A DNA stretch of 64,000 nucleotides from Callorhinus ursinus (GCF_003265705.1 NW_020312785.1:126906981-126970980), one strand, 5' to 3'. Counted from the first letter of the stretch, positions 46,401 to 58,129 are shown. Notes: generated by a model not told the origin, from the letters alone. Numbers and translations are program-made.

Positions 46401-47739
46401 TTAACCAGAGATGTGTGGTTTGAAATTCTTTTTACCAAAGACTAATGAAATACTTTTTTCTTATCTGCCTGCCTTCTTCCTTTTTTTTTCCTTCCTTCTT
46501 CTTATTTTGTGGTTTGTTTAACAAAAATTAAGTAAAGCCAACTGCTTTAAAGATATGTTTATATGACAAATGTCTATATAGCTAGATGGTGGAGAAGAAC
46601 TCCAAAGACCATGTTCAATGTTGAGCACCAAGCACGCTATGGGTGTTTATTAAATATAAAATGACAAATGCTAAATACCTATCTCTCAAATGGTTTCATC
46701 TTGAATCTTTTTACCTCTCAAAAAGGTTACTACAGTCTAGTTAAGAGCAGTTTCAGGAAGGCCGTACCCAGCCCTTCCCTATAGATTTAAATAGTCTTTA
46801 CAAAACCTTTTCAAAAATATTTTTTTTCTCTAAATCTAAATCATGTAGGGTTGATTTGTACATGTTTTATCATTGTTCTAAGTTTGAGTCTCCTTGTTCT
46901 TATTAATGCAACAGACTGGCTGCATCGAATCCCATCATAGTGATAGGTATACGTTAGCTTTCTATGGGAAAAAGCAAATAGCCTTTATCACAAATTAAAG
47001 GCACAGCTATTTTTATGCCATTTGTTACCAACTTAATGATAACATGTAACATGGGATGGTTATATAATTATTTTATATAGATTTTCTTTTTATAAGTTAT
47101 TCTCTTAATCTTTCTAACATATATACAATATACATATATTTATATATACCCCTGATAAATCTTGTTTTAAAGGTAAAACATCAACTCCTTTCAGCCTTCT
47201 GGTGAATATCAAAGGCTGCCAGTATTTCATAACTCCACTAGAGAAATGATGGTTAAGTGCATCTTACCAGAATTTTTTCAACACTATATCCTTGGTCTGC
47301 AATCACCTCAGGTTCATTTTTCTTGTTTTACTAACATTTAAATATATATTAATTGTTTATATCATGTCAGTAGGAAATCTAAAACAACAAGAAAAAGCCC
47401 ACAACAATAGCTAACATCTATCATCATGTTCAAAGCAGGAACCTTTGCCTAAGAGACAACCTTACTGGGAGGATATAAAGGGGATGTTGCAGAGATGCAA
47501 TATTCTCTAGTATTTTGTGTGTGTGTTTGGGTGTGTACTAACATGATCTTTACTTTGCATTATCATCTTAGGTAATGATCACTCCTTATCCATGAAACAG
47601 AACAGGTGTACTGATTGTTTCTAAAAAACCCATGATGCATGGCTTTACCTGTTTTCGGATATAGTTTCAGTACAAAGCCTTGTCTCTTTCCAGCAATACC
47701 GCTTCAGGGTGGGGAAATAGTGCTTTGTAAGAAATTACT
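43441..47739. other. Intergenic, largely unique
   Basis: No exon or repeat family that I recognise. Open frames such as 45345-45575 (minus) and 45347-45622 (plus) overlap on opposite strands without a domain signature. T-rich and TA-rich runs occur at 46480-46510 and 47120-47150. Confidence 0.5.
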
Positions 47740-48560
47740 TTTATTATTATTATCTCCCCCACCTCTATGCTGAGCCCTGCACGCTTGTCCTCAATCTCAA
47801 GTCATCTACAAGCTGGATAGGAGGGGCAGAATGTGGACCAGGAAGACCTCGACAAAACCCTCTGGCATTTCCGTATTGTTTGACTGCTTACTGGCATGAA
47901 ATAGTTGTTCATTCTACCTTTTGCAATTCTTTAAAACCTAGTGGCGTAGATTGAGACACAGCACTATTGTTTTACAAGACATCTACTGTATCTACTTTTG
48001 TTGGGATAAATACCCAGTAATTGCTGTCATAGCAAGAGGACCAGCACGGGTACTACTATTCACAGTGTTGCTTTTGTTGTTGTCTTTTTTTTTTCTTTTT
48101 GTTTTTTTCTTTTTTCATATTATCTTAATCTACAGCGTAAATTATTATATATACACATTGGAACCAGTTAATGCCCTTACAATGTATAGTTGTTTCATAA
48201 AGCGGGAAAGACAATGCAGAGGGAAACAGGTGCCCAAAAGCACAGTCACAAAGGCTTCAGAAGTTCTAGATACCACTACAAGTCAATGCTGGAGATCACT
48301 TCTAAAACAATCAGTGTTCAAGAGGAATGCTTTAATTTGGAGAAAATACCACCCCCTCCCTTCCCACCCCTAGACCGCCCTCCTTTTTTTTTTTTTTTTA
48401 AATAATCTTTTCAATTCACTATCAAAAGTCCTGGCTCTTCAGATAGACTTTAAACTATAAATAAACACTGCATAGTTCTCTTTTGTTTTTTTTGTTTTTG
48501 TTTTGTTTTGTTTTTTGTTTTTTGAAAAATTATTGCAGTACAAGTACTCCCATTTGGAAC
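47740..48560 (-). other. ZNF385D: Probable ZNF385D 3' UTR (proximal part)
   Basis: Sequence following the stop codon on the minus strand. It contains A-rich CAAAA-repeat stretches (plus-strand T/G runs at 48482-48524 and 48082-48117). The nearest canonical AATAAA on the minus strand that I found is at 47740-47745, about 820 nt after the stop; a variant ATTAAA lies at 48331-48336. I cannot tell which site, if any, is used, and the real UTR may be longer. Confidence 0.4.
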
Positions 48561-48794
48561 TCAGTAAGGAGCAAACAGCACAGGAGTGTGGGCGGTCCGA
48601 ATAGGTCCCGGAGCTGGCCTCAGGAGTGCGGGCGGGAGCGCCGAGGTCTGGAACAGTGTGGCCGCTGGAGCAGTTCGGAGACTGAAGGGGGAGTTCACAG
48701 CTACGGCCGCAGCGGCGGCCGCAGCCGCCAGTGGGTTTGGTAGAATGCGTGGAGCCAATGGCTTTGAAGGTTCTTTTGAAAATACTAATTTTAC
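48561..48794 (-). CDS. ZNF385D: ZNF385D terminal coding exon
   Basis: The last coding exon, 234 nt: 77 codons plus stop TGA at 48561-48563. It starts right after a strong acceptor (pyrimidine run then CTTGCAG; AG at 48795-48796) in phase 0 and encodes V-K-L-V-F-S-K-E-P onward to the C-terminus R-T-A-H-T-P-V-L-F-A-P-Y. The product is the proline/alanine-rich tail of the zinc finger protein, with an eight-alanine run (codons GCG/GCT/GCC mixed) near 48714-48737. It has no finger. The C-terminal words and the preceding exons match my recollection of ZNF385D better than ZNF385A/B. A plus-strand open frame over this exon (48586-48879) is a GC-rich shadow. Confidence 0.9.
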   Translation of the reverse strand, partial: VKLVFSKEPSKPLAPRILPNPLAAAAAAAAVAVNSPFSLRTAPAATLFQTSALPPALLRPAPGPIRTAHTPVLFAPY

Positions 48795-49864
48795 CTGCAA
48801 GGAGAGAGAAAAAAAAAGGGGGCAGAGGACAGGAGTTGGGGCATCTACCCTTAGAACCCAAAATGAAGGGCAGCTTTAAAATGTAGCAGAAAACAACTAC
48901 CAAGATAAAATCACACAATAAAAATAACAGAAGTGTCACTAAAAGTAATGAAAAGTGTAGAACATCTTTCCTTTGAAAGAGCTGGAAGATCACTTGAAGA
49001 TGACCAACTTAGGATGTTGAGAAGTCCTCTAGAAAAATACTCAGCAACCTTATTTTATTTTTCTTCATAAATATACCTCCTGAGGAAAGTATTCATGTTG
49101 AGGAAAAAAAGTATGGAATCTTTACACACACACACACACATTAACTGTCATGGAATAGATACTTTAAAAGAGAGATTTATTAATGCTGTCAACTACTATT
49201 AGGCTATCCAAGTGTGTAAACTGGGGAGCACAGCAAGGTGCGAGGTATTAACGAAGAGAAATAAAGATAACAAAATTCCACTTTCAAGGAAGACACTTAC
49301 CTCCCCCCCAGATCTGCCACGTTCTGCTTCCTCTTTGTGCAAATGGTAATAACATTCTCCTAACACTACTCTACAAAACCAGTTCATTCTTTGGCTGGTA
49401 GCGTTAGTAAGATGGCTGTTCTCACAGAAAGAATGTCTCCCATTTATGGAAACAGTAACATAGAGCTAGGAAGGAGGTTTTGGATGGTAACATTAACACA
49501 ATTTGACTTCCCTGTTTATTTAAGAACCATTCACTTGATTGTTGAAAGCTGCATCTATGCTGGTCAGAAATAGCACTCAAAGTTAGGACCAGTGGTGCTG
49601 AAACATCAGCTCTGTGCAGAATTCACAGCCTTTCAATGAAGCTAAAATTGCTTCTGTACAAAAGAGTAAAGTGACTTCATTTGCATAAAAATGGATGATG
49701 CTACTAAATTAATTGGGTCAACTCCTACTGAGGTCTCATAAGAGATGATTGAAGTTTTCCTTTATCTATATTTTCATGTGCCAGCAACACACAATAGCAC
49801 CAATTATTAATAAGATCTATTTGGAAGAAAACAGATTTCAAAATGCACAATTCAGCACATACTA

Positions 49865-50100
49865 TAGATCAGTTGTTCTTAACTTTTCACTGAGGCGTGG
49901 GTCTCCCTGATAAAAGCTATGGTCAATTCAACCAGGAAAACAAAAACAAAAGCGAAACACACACACACACACACAAACAACGAAAAACTCCACATGGTCA
50001 TAAATATTAGCTTGAGATCATCAAGTTTCACAGATTTCCCCTAAATTCCTAAAAAAAAAAAAAAATTCCAGGTCAGGACACTAATACTAGTGTGTTCACT
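49865..50100. repeat. Possible old DNA-transposon fragment
   Basis: ATCAGTTGTTCTTAACTTTTCACTG at the left, then GATAAAAGCTATGGTCAATTC, a CA run at 49959-49974, TCAAGTTTCACAGATTTCCCC, reminiscent of a mammal-wide 'GGTTCTTAACC...GAAAGCTATGGACC' repeat. Class and family are uncertain. Confidence 0.4.
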
Positions 50101-50589
50101 ATTCTAAAAGGTATATTTGGGGTAATGGGAAGAGGGCATCTCCCGGGAAGAATTTCCCCAGGCCTTAGATACTATTCTTGGTGTAATAATTAAATAAAAT
50201 CAGCCATGCCCTTGAGACTGTGCTATTCGAAATCCAAAACTGTTGAGGGTATCAACAACATCGGTGCTTTGCCCCTTGAAGATATTAAAAAGGAGATGTG
50301 AGAACTTGCTTTTCACTGCCCTTTCCTAAAATTATCCACTAACATCAAGACCAGATTTCATGTGATTACTTTCCTGACTCAAGAGTTTGGCTTTACTCCC
50401 GTCCCCAGGCTCTGTCATTAACCAGAGCCCAACTCCAAAAGGTACAGTTATCGGACAGTGGCTAAACGTGGCAAACCACCCAAACAACTCATGGAACTAA
50501 TAATTCTGTTGTTGGAGTAGGGGTTGGACTTTCCAATCAATTGTTTGTCATGACTTAGGTTCTTTCCATGTATTTCACTCAGTAATTAA

Positions 50590-50612
50590 CAACAACAACA
50601 ACAACAACAAAG
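50590..50612. repeat. (CAA)n microsatellite
   Basis: About seven CAA units, 66 bp from the exon at 50678-50779. Confidence 0.95.
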
Positions 50613-50677
50613 TCAAGTTCCGCAGACAACGGGACATTCAAGATCACTGTTGTTTGGGAATCAACGATGACACTCAC

Positions 50678-50779
50678 CCCCAGTGGATGTGCTGCCTTCT
50701 GTAGTTTGTTGTAAGGACTGTATTTAGGTTTCGGGGGCTTCCCAGCAGCTCTGTCTTTGTGCCTTCTACTGCTAATGTG
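50678..50779 (-). CDS. ZNF385D: ZNF385D coding exon (zinc finger end, basic linker)
   Basis: A 102-nt exon of exactly 34 codons, phase 0 to phase 0, too short to stand out as an open frame. The acceptor is TTTTAATAG (AG at 50780-50781) and the donor GTGAGTG. It encodes H-I-S-S-R-R-H-K, which supplies the two zinc-binding histidines (H-x5-H) of the last finger, then a basic Lys/Pro stretch (G-K-P-P-K-P-K-Y-S-P-Y-N-K-L-Q-K) and A-A-H-P-L-G. It joins in frame to the exon at 51809-51987 (..L-K-Q before) and to 48561-48794 (V-K-L-V after). The weak pyrimidine tract before the acceptor is notable. Confidence 0.95.
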
Positions 50780-51808
50780 CTATTAAAAGCAATTAAAAAT
50801 GACAGCTTTAAAAAAAAAATCCCCAAAACCCCCTCATAAATATTGTTTTAACCTGAGGAAGGATATTAATTATTTTATACAAGTTGCAGAAAGATGAAAA
50901 CAAAAGAGCATGCACTTTTGTCCTTGGATTCTGATGGCTTGAGGATATATCTTTTTATGCTACTCATTTTAGTATATTTTTAACAAAAAGAAGGCTCTTC
51001 TTTTCTCCAGCCTTTCTCTTCATCGCTGCACAGATCTCCTTTTTAAAAATGTACAAAGGAAAGGAATGTCTAAAGGAATTTTATGTGCAAATAAACAAAG
51101 ATGCCCAGGCAGGCATGAATTTATTTCCATACTAATATTTATCCTCACATTTGTACAGCCAAATGTCAACCCCTAAAATTCTAAAGATAAATAACAAAGG
51201 TGCATAAAATGACTACGATATTGCACATATGCATATAAAACACAACACAGTATGGGGGTTGGGCCTTCAATTGGCAACGTCTAGCTAATCTCTTTGGAAG
51301 ACTAGTCACAGTAAAAGTGAATGCAATAGGATTAGTCATCCCTTTAGCAGGTGGCTGCAGGATAGAGAAATACAGTACAACACCATGTAATAAAGTACAT
51401 AAAATAAAAGAATAGAACAGTATAAAATTAGTTGTAACATGTAAATATCTAAACAAGTAAAAATGGAACGTTGCAATTTGACCTTTAAAGAAAATCAACA
51501 CTTTTGAGTGGGAAACCTGGTAGAGAAAAAACCTAATACCCCTTTTCCTCCCACTCTTCAGAAATAAGAATAGTACAAATTCACTTCAGACATTTTCTGA
51601 AAGGACTTAGAAAATATTACATTTTACTATTTCCTTGGCAACTAAAATAGGCATAAATAAGGGGAGCGAGTAGAAGATTAAGTGGATGGATGGGTGGATG
51701 GGTGGGAGAAAAAAACAGGAAAGAAAGGGAACAAAGGAAGCACACACATTCTGCTCATCAGGATGTCCCCTATCTGTTGTTTTCATTTCTAGAATATGAG
51801 CTGTCTAC
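50780..51808 (-). other. ZNF385D: ZNF385D intron
   Basis: Phase-0 intron of 1,029 bp with donor GTAGACA (51802-51808). It contains no recognised repeat. Splits the last zinc finger just before its first histidine. Confidence 0.85.
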
Positions 51809-51987
51809 CTGTTTAAGTTGTGTTTCCGAGTTGACGTGCACATCACAGATTTCACAGTGAAACGTTTTGTTTTGCAGACCTGTGTTTCCCTTATTAACTG
51901 GTCCTTTGCCTTTCACACCTGCCCTAGGAAAGGCTTTGATAGTCCCACTTCCATTCCGGGCTTCTAGCATGGTTTTGTGCTTAGTAC
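51809..51987 (-). CDS. ZNF385D: ZNF385D coding exon (ends finger 2, starts finger 3)
   Basis: A 179-nt exon. Its first two bases complete a glycine codon (G|GT, phase 1), followed by 59 codons. T-K-H-K at the start supplies the second histidine of the preceding finger. A linker follows (M-L-E-A-R-N-G-S-G-T-I-K-A-F-P-R-A-G), then K-G-N-T-G-L-Q-N-K and the start of the next finger: F-H-C-E-I-C-D-V-H-V-N-S-E-T-Q-L-K-Q, with C-x2-C and the histidines in the next exon. The acceptor has a good pyrimidine tract (TCCTCCTGGCAG). The linker wording is the main reason for choosing ZNF385D over its paralogues. The Met here is internal, not a start. Confidence 0.95.
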
Positions 51988-53474
51988 CTGCCAGGAGGAT
52001 TTAGAAAAAAAAGAAAGAAAGAAAATCTTAGCTAGTATATGCCTTTAAGAAATGATACAGTAACAAAATGAGATGTCTAGTTTTAGAGCAGTTCTTCCAG
52101 GGATTATGACTGAAATATGCTTAACTTAGAAGACAAGGTGCTCTGACCACTTTACATAACATTACTTAACTACTCATGTTTTTACAATGTCCCACATAAC
52201 AAACCGGCACCATTAGTAGAACACCTACACTCCAGAGTCCCGAGATGAAATTAAATGGGTGTGACTTCGTTTCATTTCCTCTTGATGCTAATAAGACATA
52301 AATGATAGCAGATGAGGAAGAGTGATTTAGTTGCTAAAGGTATAGTTGGAGGTGATGTGTAACAAATGTAATCAGTTTAAACATGGTGTGTTTACAGAAG
52401 TGGCACTAATTAAAGACCCACTTTCTAAACAGAATACAAACAAGCTTTCTTGGCTATGTCTTTTAGGTTCAAAAAGGAAGAGCAAGAATATAAAGATCTT
52501 GATGCCTGGAAAAAAAAAAAAAAGCCCTATTAGGATAGTAAAGGTCACACTGATTGGTCATGTCATTTCAAATAAAAAAAACAAATGACCAAGAAGATGA
52601 GCAGTGAAAGGCCAAGCAGAGACACTATACACAAATACTTCTTTTTAATAAGCCAGTAACATCTCTGGACTCTCACTCAAAACCTAGTGTAACTCCAGTT
52701 ATTAACACTTGTTTTTTTTTAAATTTTTTTTAACTACTAGAGTTCATGAATGGGAGTTTTCTCTTAAAGTTTTGTTCACAATTTTTTTTCTTAGCATTGA
52801 TAACTATTCTTTATTTTTCTCACTTCGCCATATGGTTTTGCTATGAACTTTTCTCTTGTCATCATTTATGTACTTTCTGCCATTCCAGTTGCTTAAATCC
52901 TTTTTAGTAGTTTCTCTTTCCTACTTGCATTTATTAGATTGTTATCAGCGCTGGAAGCATAAAAAATGAGATTCTCAACTTCGGATTCCTGGACCGGCCT
53001 CCCAGAATCATTGACTATGAATGAGGAAAACACATTGAGGGGCACACTAGGTCAGTGCCAATCACCATCGCCTTAAACAAGAGGTGATGAATACACGGAA
53101 CAGGTTTACTGGCACGTCTCTTTCAGAATGATTGCAACTTTACTGAATCCAATATTAAAAAATGTATATTCCTACAACATAGACTCTCCACTTTGAAGGT
53201 CATATTCTTATGCACAGCTATGAAAATGCTCATATCCCAACATATTAAGGAAAGAGAAAAAGGTCAACACCTTGTAAGTAGACTGGAGGACTTGAAATGT
53301 GGAGCCTTAGCTAACTGCTCTGTGGTGCTGGTGGGGAGGCCTCCCTGCAGTCTGCTTTTTTCTTGCAGTTTGCAAGCCCACCCACCTTGCAAAATAGACA
53401 CAAACACTTTTTAACCTGCAGATGGTGTAAGCCAGTGTAGGGCAAAACAATTCTCTAGGGAGCAAGATCTATTT

Positions 53475-53526
53475 ATGTGTGTGTGTGTGTATATATATAT
53501 ATACACACACACACACACATACACTT

Positions 53527-53574
<48 letters not shown>

Positions 53575-53640
53575 CATACACTTTATATATATATATATAC
53601 ATATATATATACATATACACTTTGTGTCACTGTGTACGTG
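53475..53640. repeat. Alternating TG/TA/CA microsatellite cluster
   Basis: Successive TG, TA, CA blocks with TACACTTT interruptions at three places (about 53520, 53577 and 53614). A longer (TA)n of about 36 nt is central. Strictly alternating purine-pyrimidine over most of 150 bp. Confidence 0.97.
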
Positions 53641-54064
53641 TGTGTGCATGCCGCGTGTATGTGTCCAGATGGTTGTCCAACCTTCTTTATCCCAACAGGT
53701 GATTTTATCAAAATATTTCTTTTCCATGCAACTTCTTCAGTCAAACTGAGAATTTCTGGGCTGGTTTGGCTTATCAATGCTTAAGAAGTAGTCATTAGGA
53801 GAATGACACTTATTCTGACTTTCTGGAGGGACTCTTGATCCACCCTGGTTAATATCTTTTGTAATTGAGAAGCTTACCGTTACCCTAGAAGATGCCAAAT
53901 AGGAGTGGCAGATAATCTTTGGACCTTAATAATAATAAGGCCATGAACACTGACCACAGCTGACTTGCTTAAATGAATTTTTCACTCGAAATGTGAAACA
54001 GATGTCTGGATGAAACAAGTTTTACCTAATTCTCTTCCTGAACACAGAAACATGGATTAGACCT

Positions 54065-54160
54065 GGGCTTCTTGAAGGTAACTCCTGGGTTTTGCTCATA
54101 CTGTATTCTCAGCGCCTGACACACAGTAGATACAGCTCAAGTATTAGATATTAATAAAGA
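54065..54160 (+). repeat. L2-like 3' end fragment
   Basis: GGGCTTCTTGAAGGTAACTCC, ..CTGTATTCTCAGCGCCTGACACACAGTAG.. resembles the L2 terminal region. Confidence 0.5.
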
Positions 54161-54179
54161 GCAATGAACAGATATTTGT

Positions 54180-54400
54180 AAAGAGCATTGTGAGCTCAGA
54201 CTCAGGAGTGGTAGGAGTCAGAGATTGCCTCCATTAGCTGTGTACATTTCTTTGTGCCTCAGTGTCCTCAGTTTTTCGTGAAAAATGAAATTATCTGCTC
54301 TACTGAAGTGTTGCATTAAATGCATTTATTGTTTTAAGGATTACTTTTGGCACTTCCATGTGCTCTCAATAAATTTTAGTCAATTCTCTTTTTCTTAACA
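54180..54400 (+). repeat. MIR-like, plus strand
   Basis: GAGCTCAGACTCAGGAGTGG, ..TTAGCTGTGTACATTTCTTTGTGCCTCAGTG-type region (GCCTCAGTGTCCTCAG), ..AAAATGAAATTATCTGC.. follow MIR order. Diverged. Confidence 0.5.
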
Positions 54401-55125
54401 GTGCTGGTCTTGTTTAAGCAAAAATTTGGAAATCTCTAAATACTTTAGAAGTTAGTAAAATCTATCCTTTGATAACTGCCTTTTCTGTATATTAAAACTT
54501 AGTGAGGGATAGAATAAGCTCTGTCTAGGGATAGAAAGCTTGAATGAGCCTAGTGAAAATGATCAAATGTTACCACTTCAAGTTATTGCCAGAAAAATTT
54601 ACCCAAATTTGTTATAAGCATTAACTATAAAACATTTCAAAGGTTTTTTTTTTTAATTATATAGAGAAAACCATCAAAATCAGCTAAGCAAATTATTACT
54701 TAATAGAATGTTTTGGGGAGATTTCTTTGAAGAAAAAGACAAAACATTTTTTAGTATTATCTGTGTCTATAACATACAACTAAAAGGAGACTTACAGATC
54801 TTTTGAAAAGACTATGTCCTCTTAAGTTGTTTTAAACATTCTTAGACTGTTTTGTGAATCATGCTAGTAAGCTTAGAACTACTTCTCTCAAATTCTAAAA
54901 AAGAAAAAATGCAAAGCAGGAATGCTCATATTTAAGTCCTGCATTCCAATGTTATGGAATATAAATCCACTAACCGCAACTTTAGTGAAAAATAAAAAGA
55001 GAAAGCAAATGAAATAACGCAACCAATCCCCAAATAAAGTTAGCAGCAACTGTGGTCATACTAATAATCATGACATAATAATTCAACCTTACAAGGTGCC
55101 ATATGGCCTCTTAGCTCCATTAGAG

Positions 55126-55153
55126 AGAGACTGAGAGAGAGAGAGAGAGAGAC
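55126..55153. repeat. (GA)n repeat in MIR-like context
   Basis: GAGAGAGACTGAGAGAGAGAGAGAGAGAC near 55123-55153. The flanks (AAGGTGCCATATGGCC left, CTTGCCCAGGTTCACATAG right) hint at a reverse MIR, but weakly. Confidence 0.6.
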
Positions 55154-56411
55154 AGCGAAGTCCAAAGAGGACAGTCGACTTGCCCAGGTTCACATAGAAT
55201 TGTTATTTGCGGATCTGAGGTAAAAATCGTCTGATCACTTCTAGCCTGTTTCATTGTAACATAGAAGAAGAGGTGGTGTTTGATGGAAGCTATAGTCAAA
55301 ATCAGTTTATGATTAAGAATATATTTTTTTAAGATTAAAAGAAAAACCATAAATGCACAAGTCTACATTCAGAGCTACAGGCCTTATTCCATGCATAGAA
55401 GGTGTTTCTGAAAGGGAAAAAAAAAAAAAGAGAGAAATACATAGAACCACAATTTAGATGCAAAAGACACATCTCCCCACCCTATAGCCTGGTTGCCTCT
55501 GAACAAAATCAGCCTTCAAACCTGGTTCCCTGAAAAAAGGCCCAGTCTTCACAGTGGCTTCCTACTATCTAGCTCTGAAAGAAAGCACTCTGCTAGTGAT
55601 ATTGGAGAGGTGGGGGTGAGTATGGGGGGAGTGGAGCACTCAGGCAGTGATTGTGGTCTGCTTTGGGTGCAGGTAACAGGGGGTCCATTACAGAGAATTA
55701 GAAAATAATTAAGTGGACTAAAACAGTTGTCTTTCCACTAGCATCATGAACTGGCAATGCTAACTAATGTCCGTGATAAAGGACTGCTTCCTAGAACACG
55801 ATTTGTCTATATTCTGTTTTTACTATTGAGATTTTAGCATATATTAAATTAGCCCATTGTCTAACTTATTTTATACTAAACATCATATGCTACATGGAAA
55901 TTAATTTGCAGACCTCTCCATTATACCGTGGGCCACAGACACACAGGAATTCAGCTATAGGCTCTTGTTTCATTAGCAAGTCCATAACAGTTTGAAATCA
56001 TTCAAGCTCACAAAGGCTGCAGTTCGTGCATTTAACCGCTGCGGTACTCTGTATTTTTAATGTAAACAGTAGATCATAAATGATCAATGAGATGATAGCA
56101 CCATGATTGTAAAGATGAAGGCACAGAATTTGAGCTAACTCAATTCTGTCATCCTATCTGACCACTGGACCTTTTTATGTTTAAAACAGTGAAACGCAGT
56201 GTGAGCCAGGGTCACGGCTTTGTTTGGCAAGTTCCAGTTGCCCACGTTGGTAACTGCCGAGTGATGCACACGGCACTGGCTGCTTCCCTTCTCTGTTCCC
56301 TCTTCCCACTTCCTTACCTGTGCCCCTGGCCTCCCCTAAAAGCCATTTGCTCTCAAATCCTGGTCCCAGAGTCTGCTTCTAATGGAACCCAAACTACAAC
56401 ACACCATACTA

Positions 56412-56444
56412 ATCCTATGATGAATCCTACGATGAATCCTACAG
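56412..56444. repeat. 12-bp tandem repeat AATCCTATGATG, about three units
   Basis: AATCCTATGATG, AATCCTACGATG and AATCCTACAGCA in succession. Small and imperfect. Confidence 0.85.
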
Positions 56445-57061
56445 CAGCTATTCTTTCCGTGATGGGCAAGTGAGCCTACAGAGATCCTCTCTCCTTTACA
56501 CCCCCCTCCCCTGGGTTTCCCCATATGGGATCCTAAGGGAATGATGCAGGAACCAGTGCACAAGGGGCAGTTGTTTGAATATGGGAACGACTGCATTCGC
56601 CTTCCACACGTAGCGGACGTCCCAGACACAACACGCCTCCCACTGGGGCTTCAGTTACAAAGAAGAGAGCTGAATCTGCAGATCAAAAATGGCACACAGA
56701 GGGGGTTAAAGAGAATTTACTTGTGTAGCTTCACTTCTTCCTTTGCCACCTCCAGTTCTGGCCCAATTGGCTAGTGCAAGTTCCGGGGAGGCCTAAAATA
56801 AGCACCGGGCCTGGACCCTGGAAAAAGATCTCTGATGCAGGAAGGGAAATGCAGGAATAAAGAAACCAAGCTTAGACAGAAGGGGGCTATAGTCCCCTGA
56901 GCAGGCTGAAGGTTTGGAGGGGACACCCCTATAAAACGATTCCTGTAAGGTTTCACTGCATTTGCCACCTTAAACTCCCAGATAAGATGGTTAGAATAGT
57001 ACTCAGCTCTGCCTGCACAGTACTTTTGAGTTTTTTTGTTTTTGCTTCTTTTCTTTTCCCA

Positions 57062-57088
57062 AAGAAAAGCTTTGGGAAAGCTTTTCTT
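57062..57088. repeat. Perfect 12-bp inverted repeat with GGG loop
   Basis: Arms AAGAAAAGCTTT (57062-57073) and AAAGCTTTTCTT (57077-57088) separated by GGG. Would form a stable hairpin in either DNA strand or the intron RNA. No poly(T) after it on the minus strand, so I do not call it a terminator. Confidence 0.95.
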
Positions 57089-57150
57089 AGCTTTCCTATA
57101 GCTTCTAGGCCTGGATGTATAATAAATCAGAATCCCTGAATATAGGAAAT

Positions 57151-57157
<7 letters not shown>

Positions 57158-57182
<25 letters not shown>
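57158..57182. repeat. (TA)n microsatellite
   Basis: About 12 TA units. Confidence 0.95.
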
Positions 57183-57191
<9 letters not shown>

Positions 57192-57209
57192 TATAAATAT
57201 GCCAATTAC

Positions 57210-57310
57210 TTTCTACACAGATGGCTTTTTAAAAAATAGAGGATAAACACTTTTAAGATATTTTTCTTTTTCTTTATTGTCTTTCTATTTTCCTTCTATA
57301 TTTATTTCTT
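57210..57310. repeat. Local direct duplication, copy A
   Basis: About 100 bp starting TTTCTACACAGATGGC and containing ATAGAGGATAAACACTTTTA and TCTTTCTATTTTCC, repeated at 59631-59731 with a 2-nt indel and a few substitutions. No family that I recognise. Confidence 0.85.
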
Positions 57311-57339
57311 AAAATATTTAAAATTTATATATTTATATA

Positions 57340-57345
57340 TTTAAA

Positions 57346-57376
<31 letters not shown>
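57340..57376. repeat. AT-rich tract with (TA)n
   Basis: TTTATATATTTAAAATT words followed by about 15 TA units. Confidence 0.93.
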
Positions 57377-57380
<4 letters not shown>

Positions 57381-58129
57381 GACATGGGTGAATATGCTTT
57401 TAAAGCTTTGTGGGCATTTCTGACACACAAAGCAGAGATGAGGATTGTAGAATTGGAATATGAAAAATGTTGACCTGATACAACATAATGAAATAAGTAA
57501 TTATTCTTTGCTTCTTAATCCGATGTTTCTGACAAGAATTCAGGAAGGACATCTAAATTCTTGATAAATTAACTCCAGCCTCAAAGGTATGCTTTATCTG
57601 TCAAAGCTGATCCCTCCTCAAAATGAATGTGTTTCTCTCTCAGTCTGCAGAATGATCAAGAATTCTTGAGAAATAAATGGACTTTCAATGATGTTTTTGC
57701 TCTACAATTATCTGGCATCCCTGAATAATGTAATTGCATGAGTAAAACATGAGGCACGTCTGCACAGTATAGATTCTGACTTGGGGCCAGATCTTTTTCT
57801 GTATTTCTCAGCCTCTGAACTCATGAACTCCCAGATGGCACAACTAATGTTGCATGCGCGGGGCGGGTGCTGGGGGGGAGATATGTGCTGAAGGAATTGC
57901 TCTCCATCTGCAACTATTCCCTTAGAATACTGAAGTCAATACTTGAACATTACCGTGCAGCACAGTGATTGGCCAGTGACAGCCGACATAAAGCTGCAAT
58001 ATTAACCCAGGGTATGATTTACAAATGATTCTGTTCCTATTGTAATTGCTGACAGGGTCCTGGCAACGAACTAGGCCTTTTAAAGGAAATCTAATCTAGG
58101 GCCAAAGGGCTGGCTAAAATCTCAGGCAG

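Larger units (their letters stand above)
48795..50677 (-). other. ZNF385D: ZNF385D intron (last)
   Basis: Phase-0 intron of 1,883 bp. The donor follows GGG (GTGAGTG, 50671-50677). Holds a CA microsatellite (49122-49140), a possible DNA-transposon fragment (49865-50100) and CA/CAA repeats. No additional exon recognised. Confidence 0.85.

Noticed and set aside
48586..48879. 97-codon plus-strand frame over the ZNF385D terminal exon
   Set aside because: Antisense shadow in the GC-rich alanine block; minus-strand exon is clearly the real one.
51770..51970. Translation start at the Met near 51970
   Set aside because: The Met is internal to the exon; the acceptor lies 17 bases upstream and joins in frame to the previous exon.
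53411..53784. Several 60-100 codon frames
   Set aside because: Translated TG/TA/CA microsatellite.
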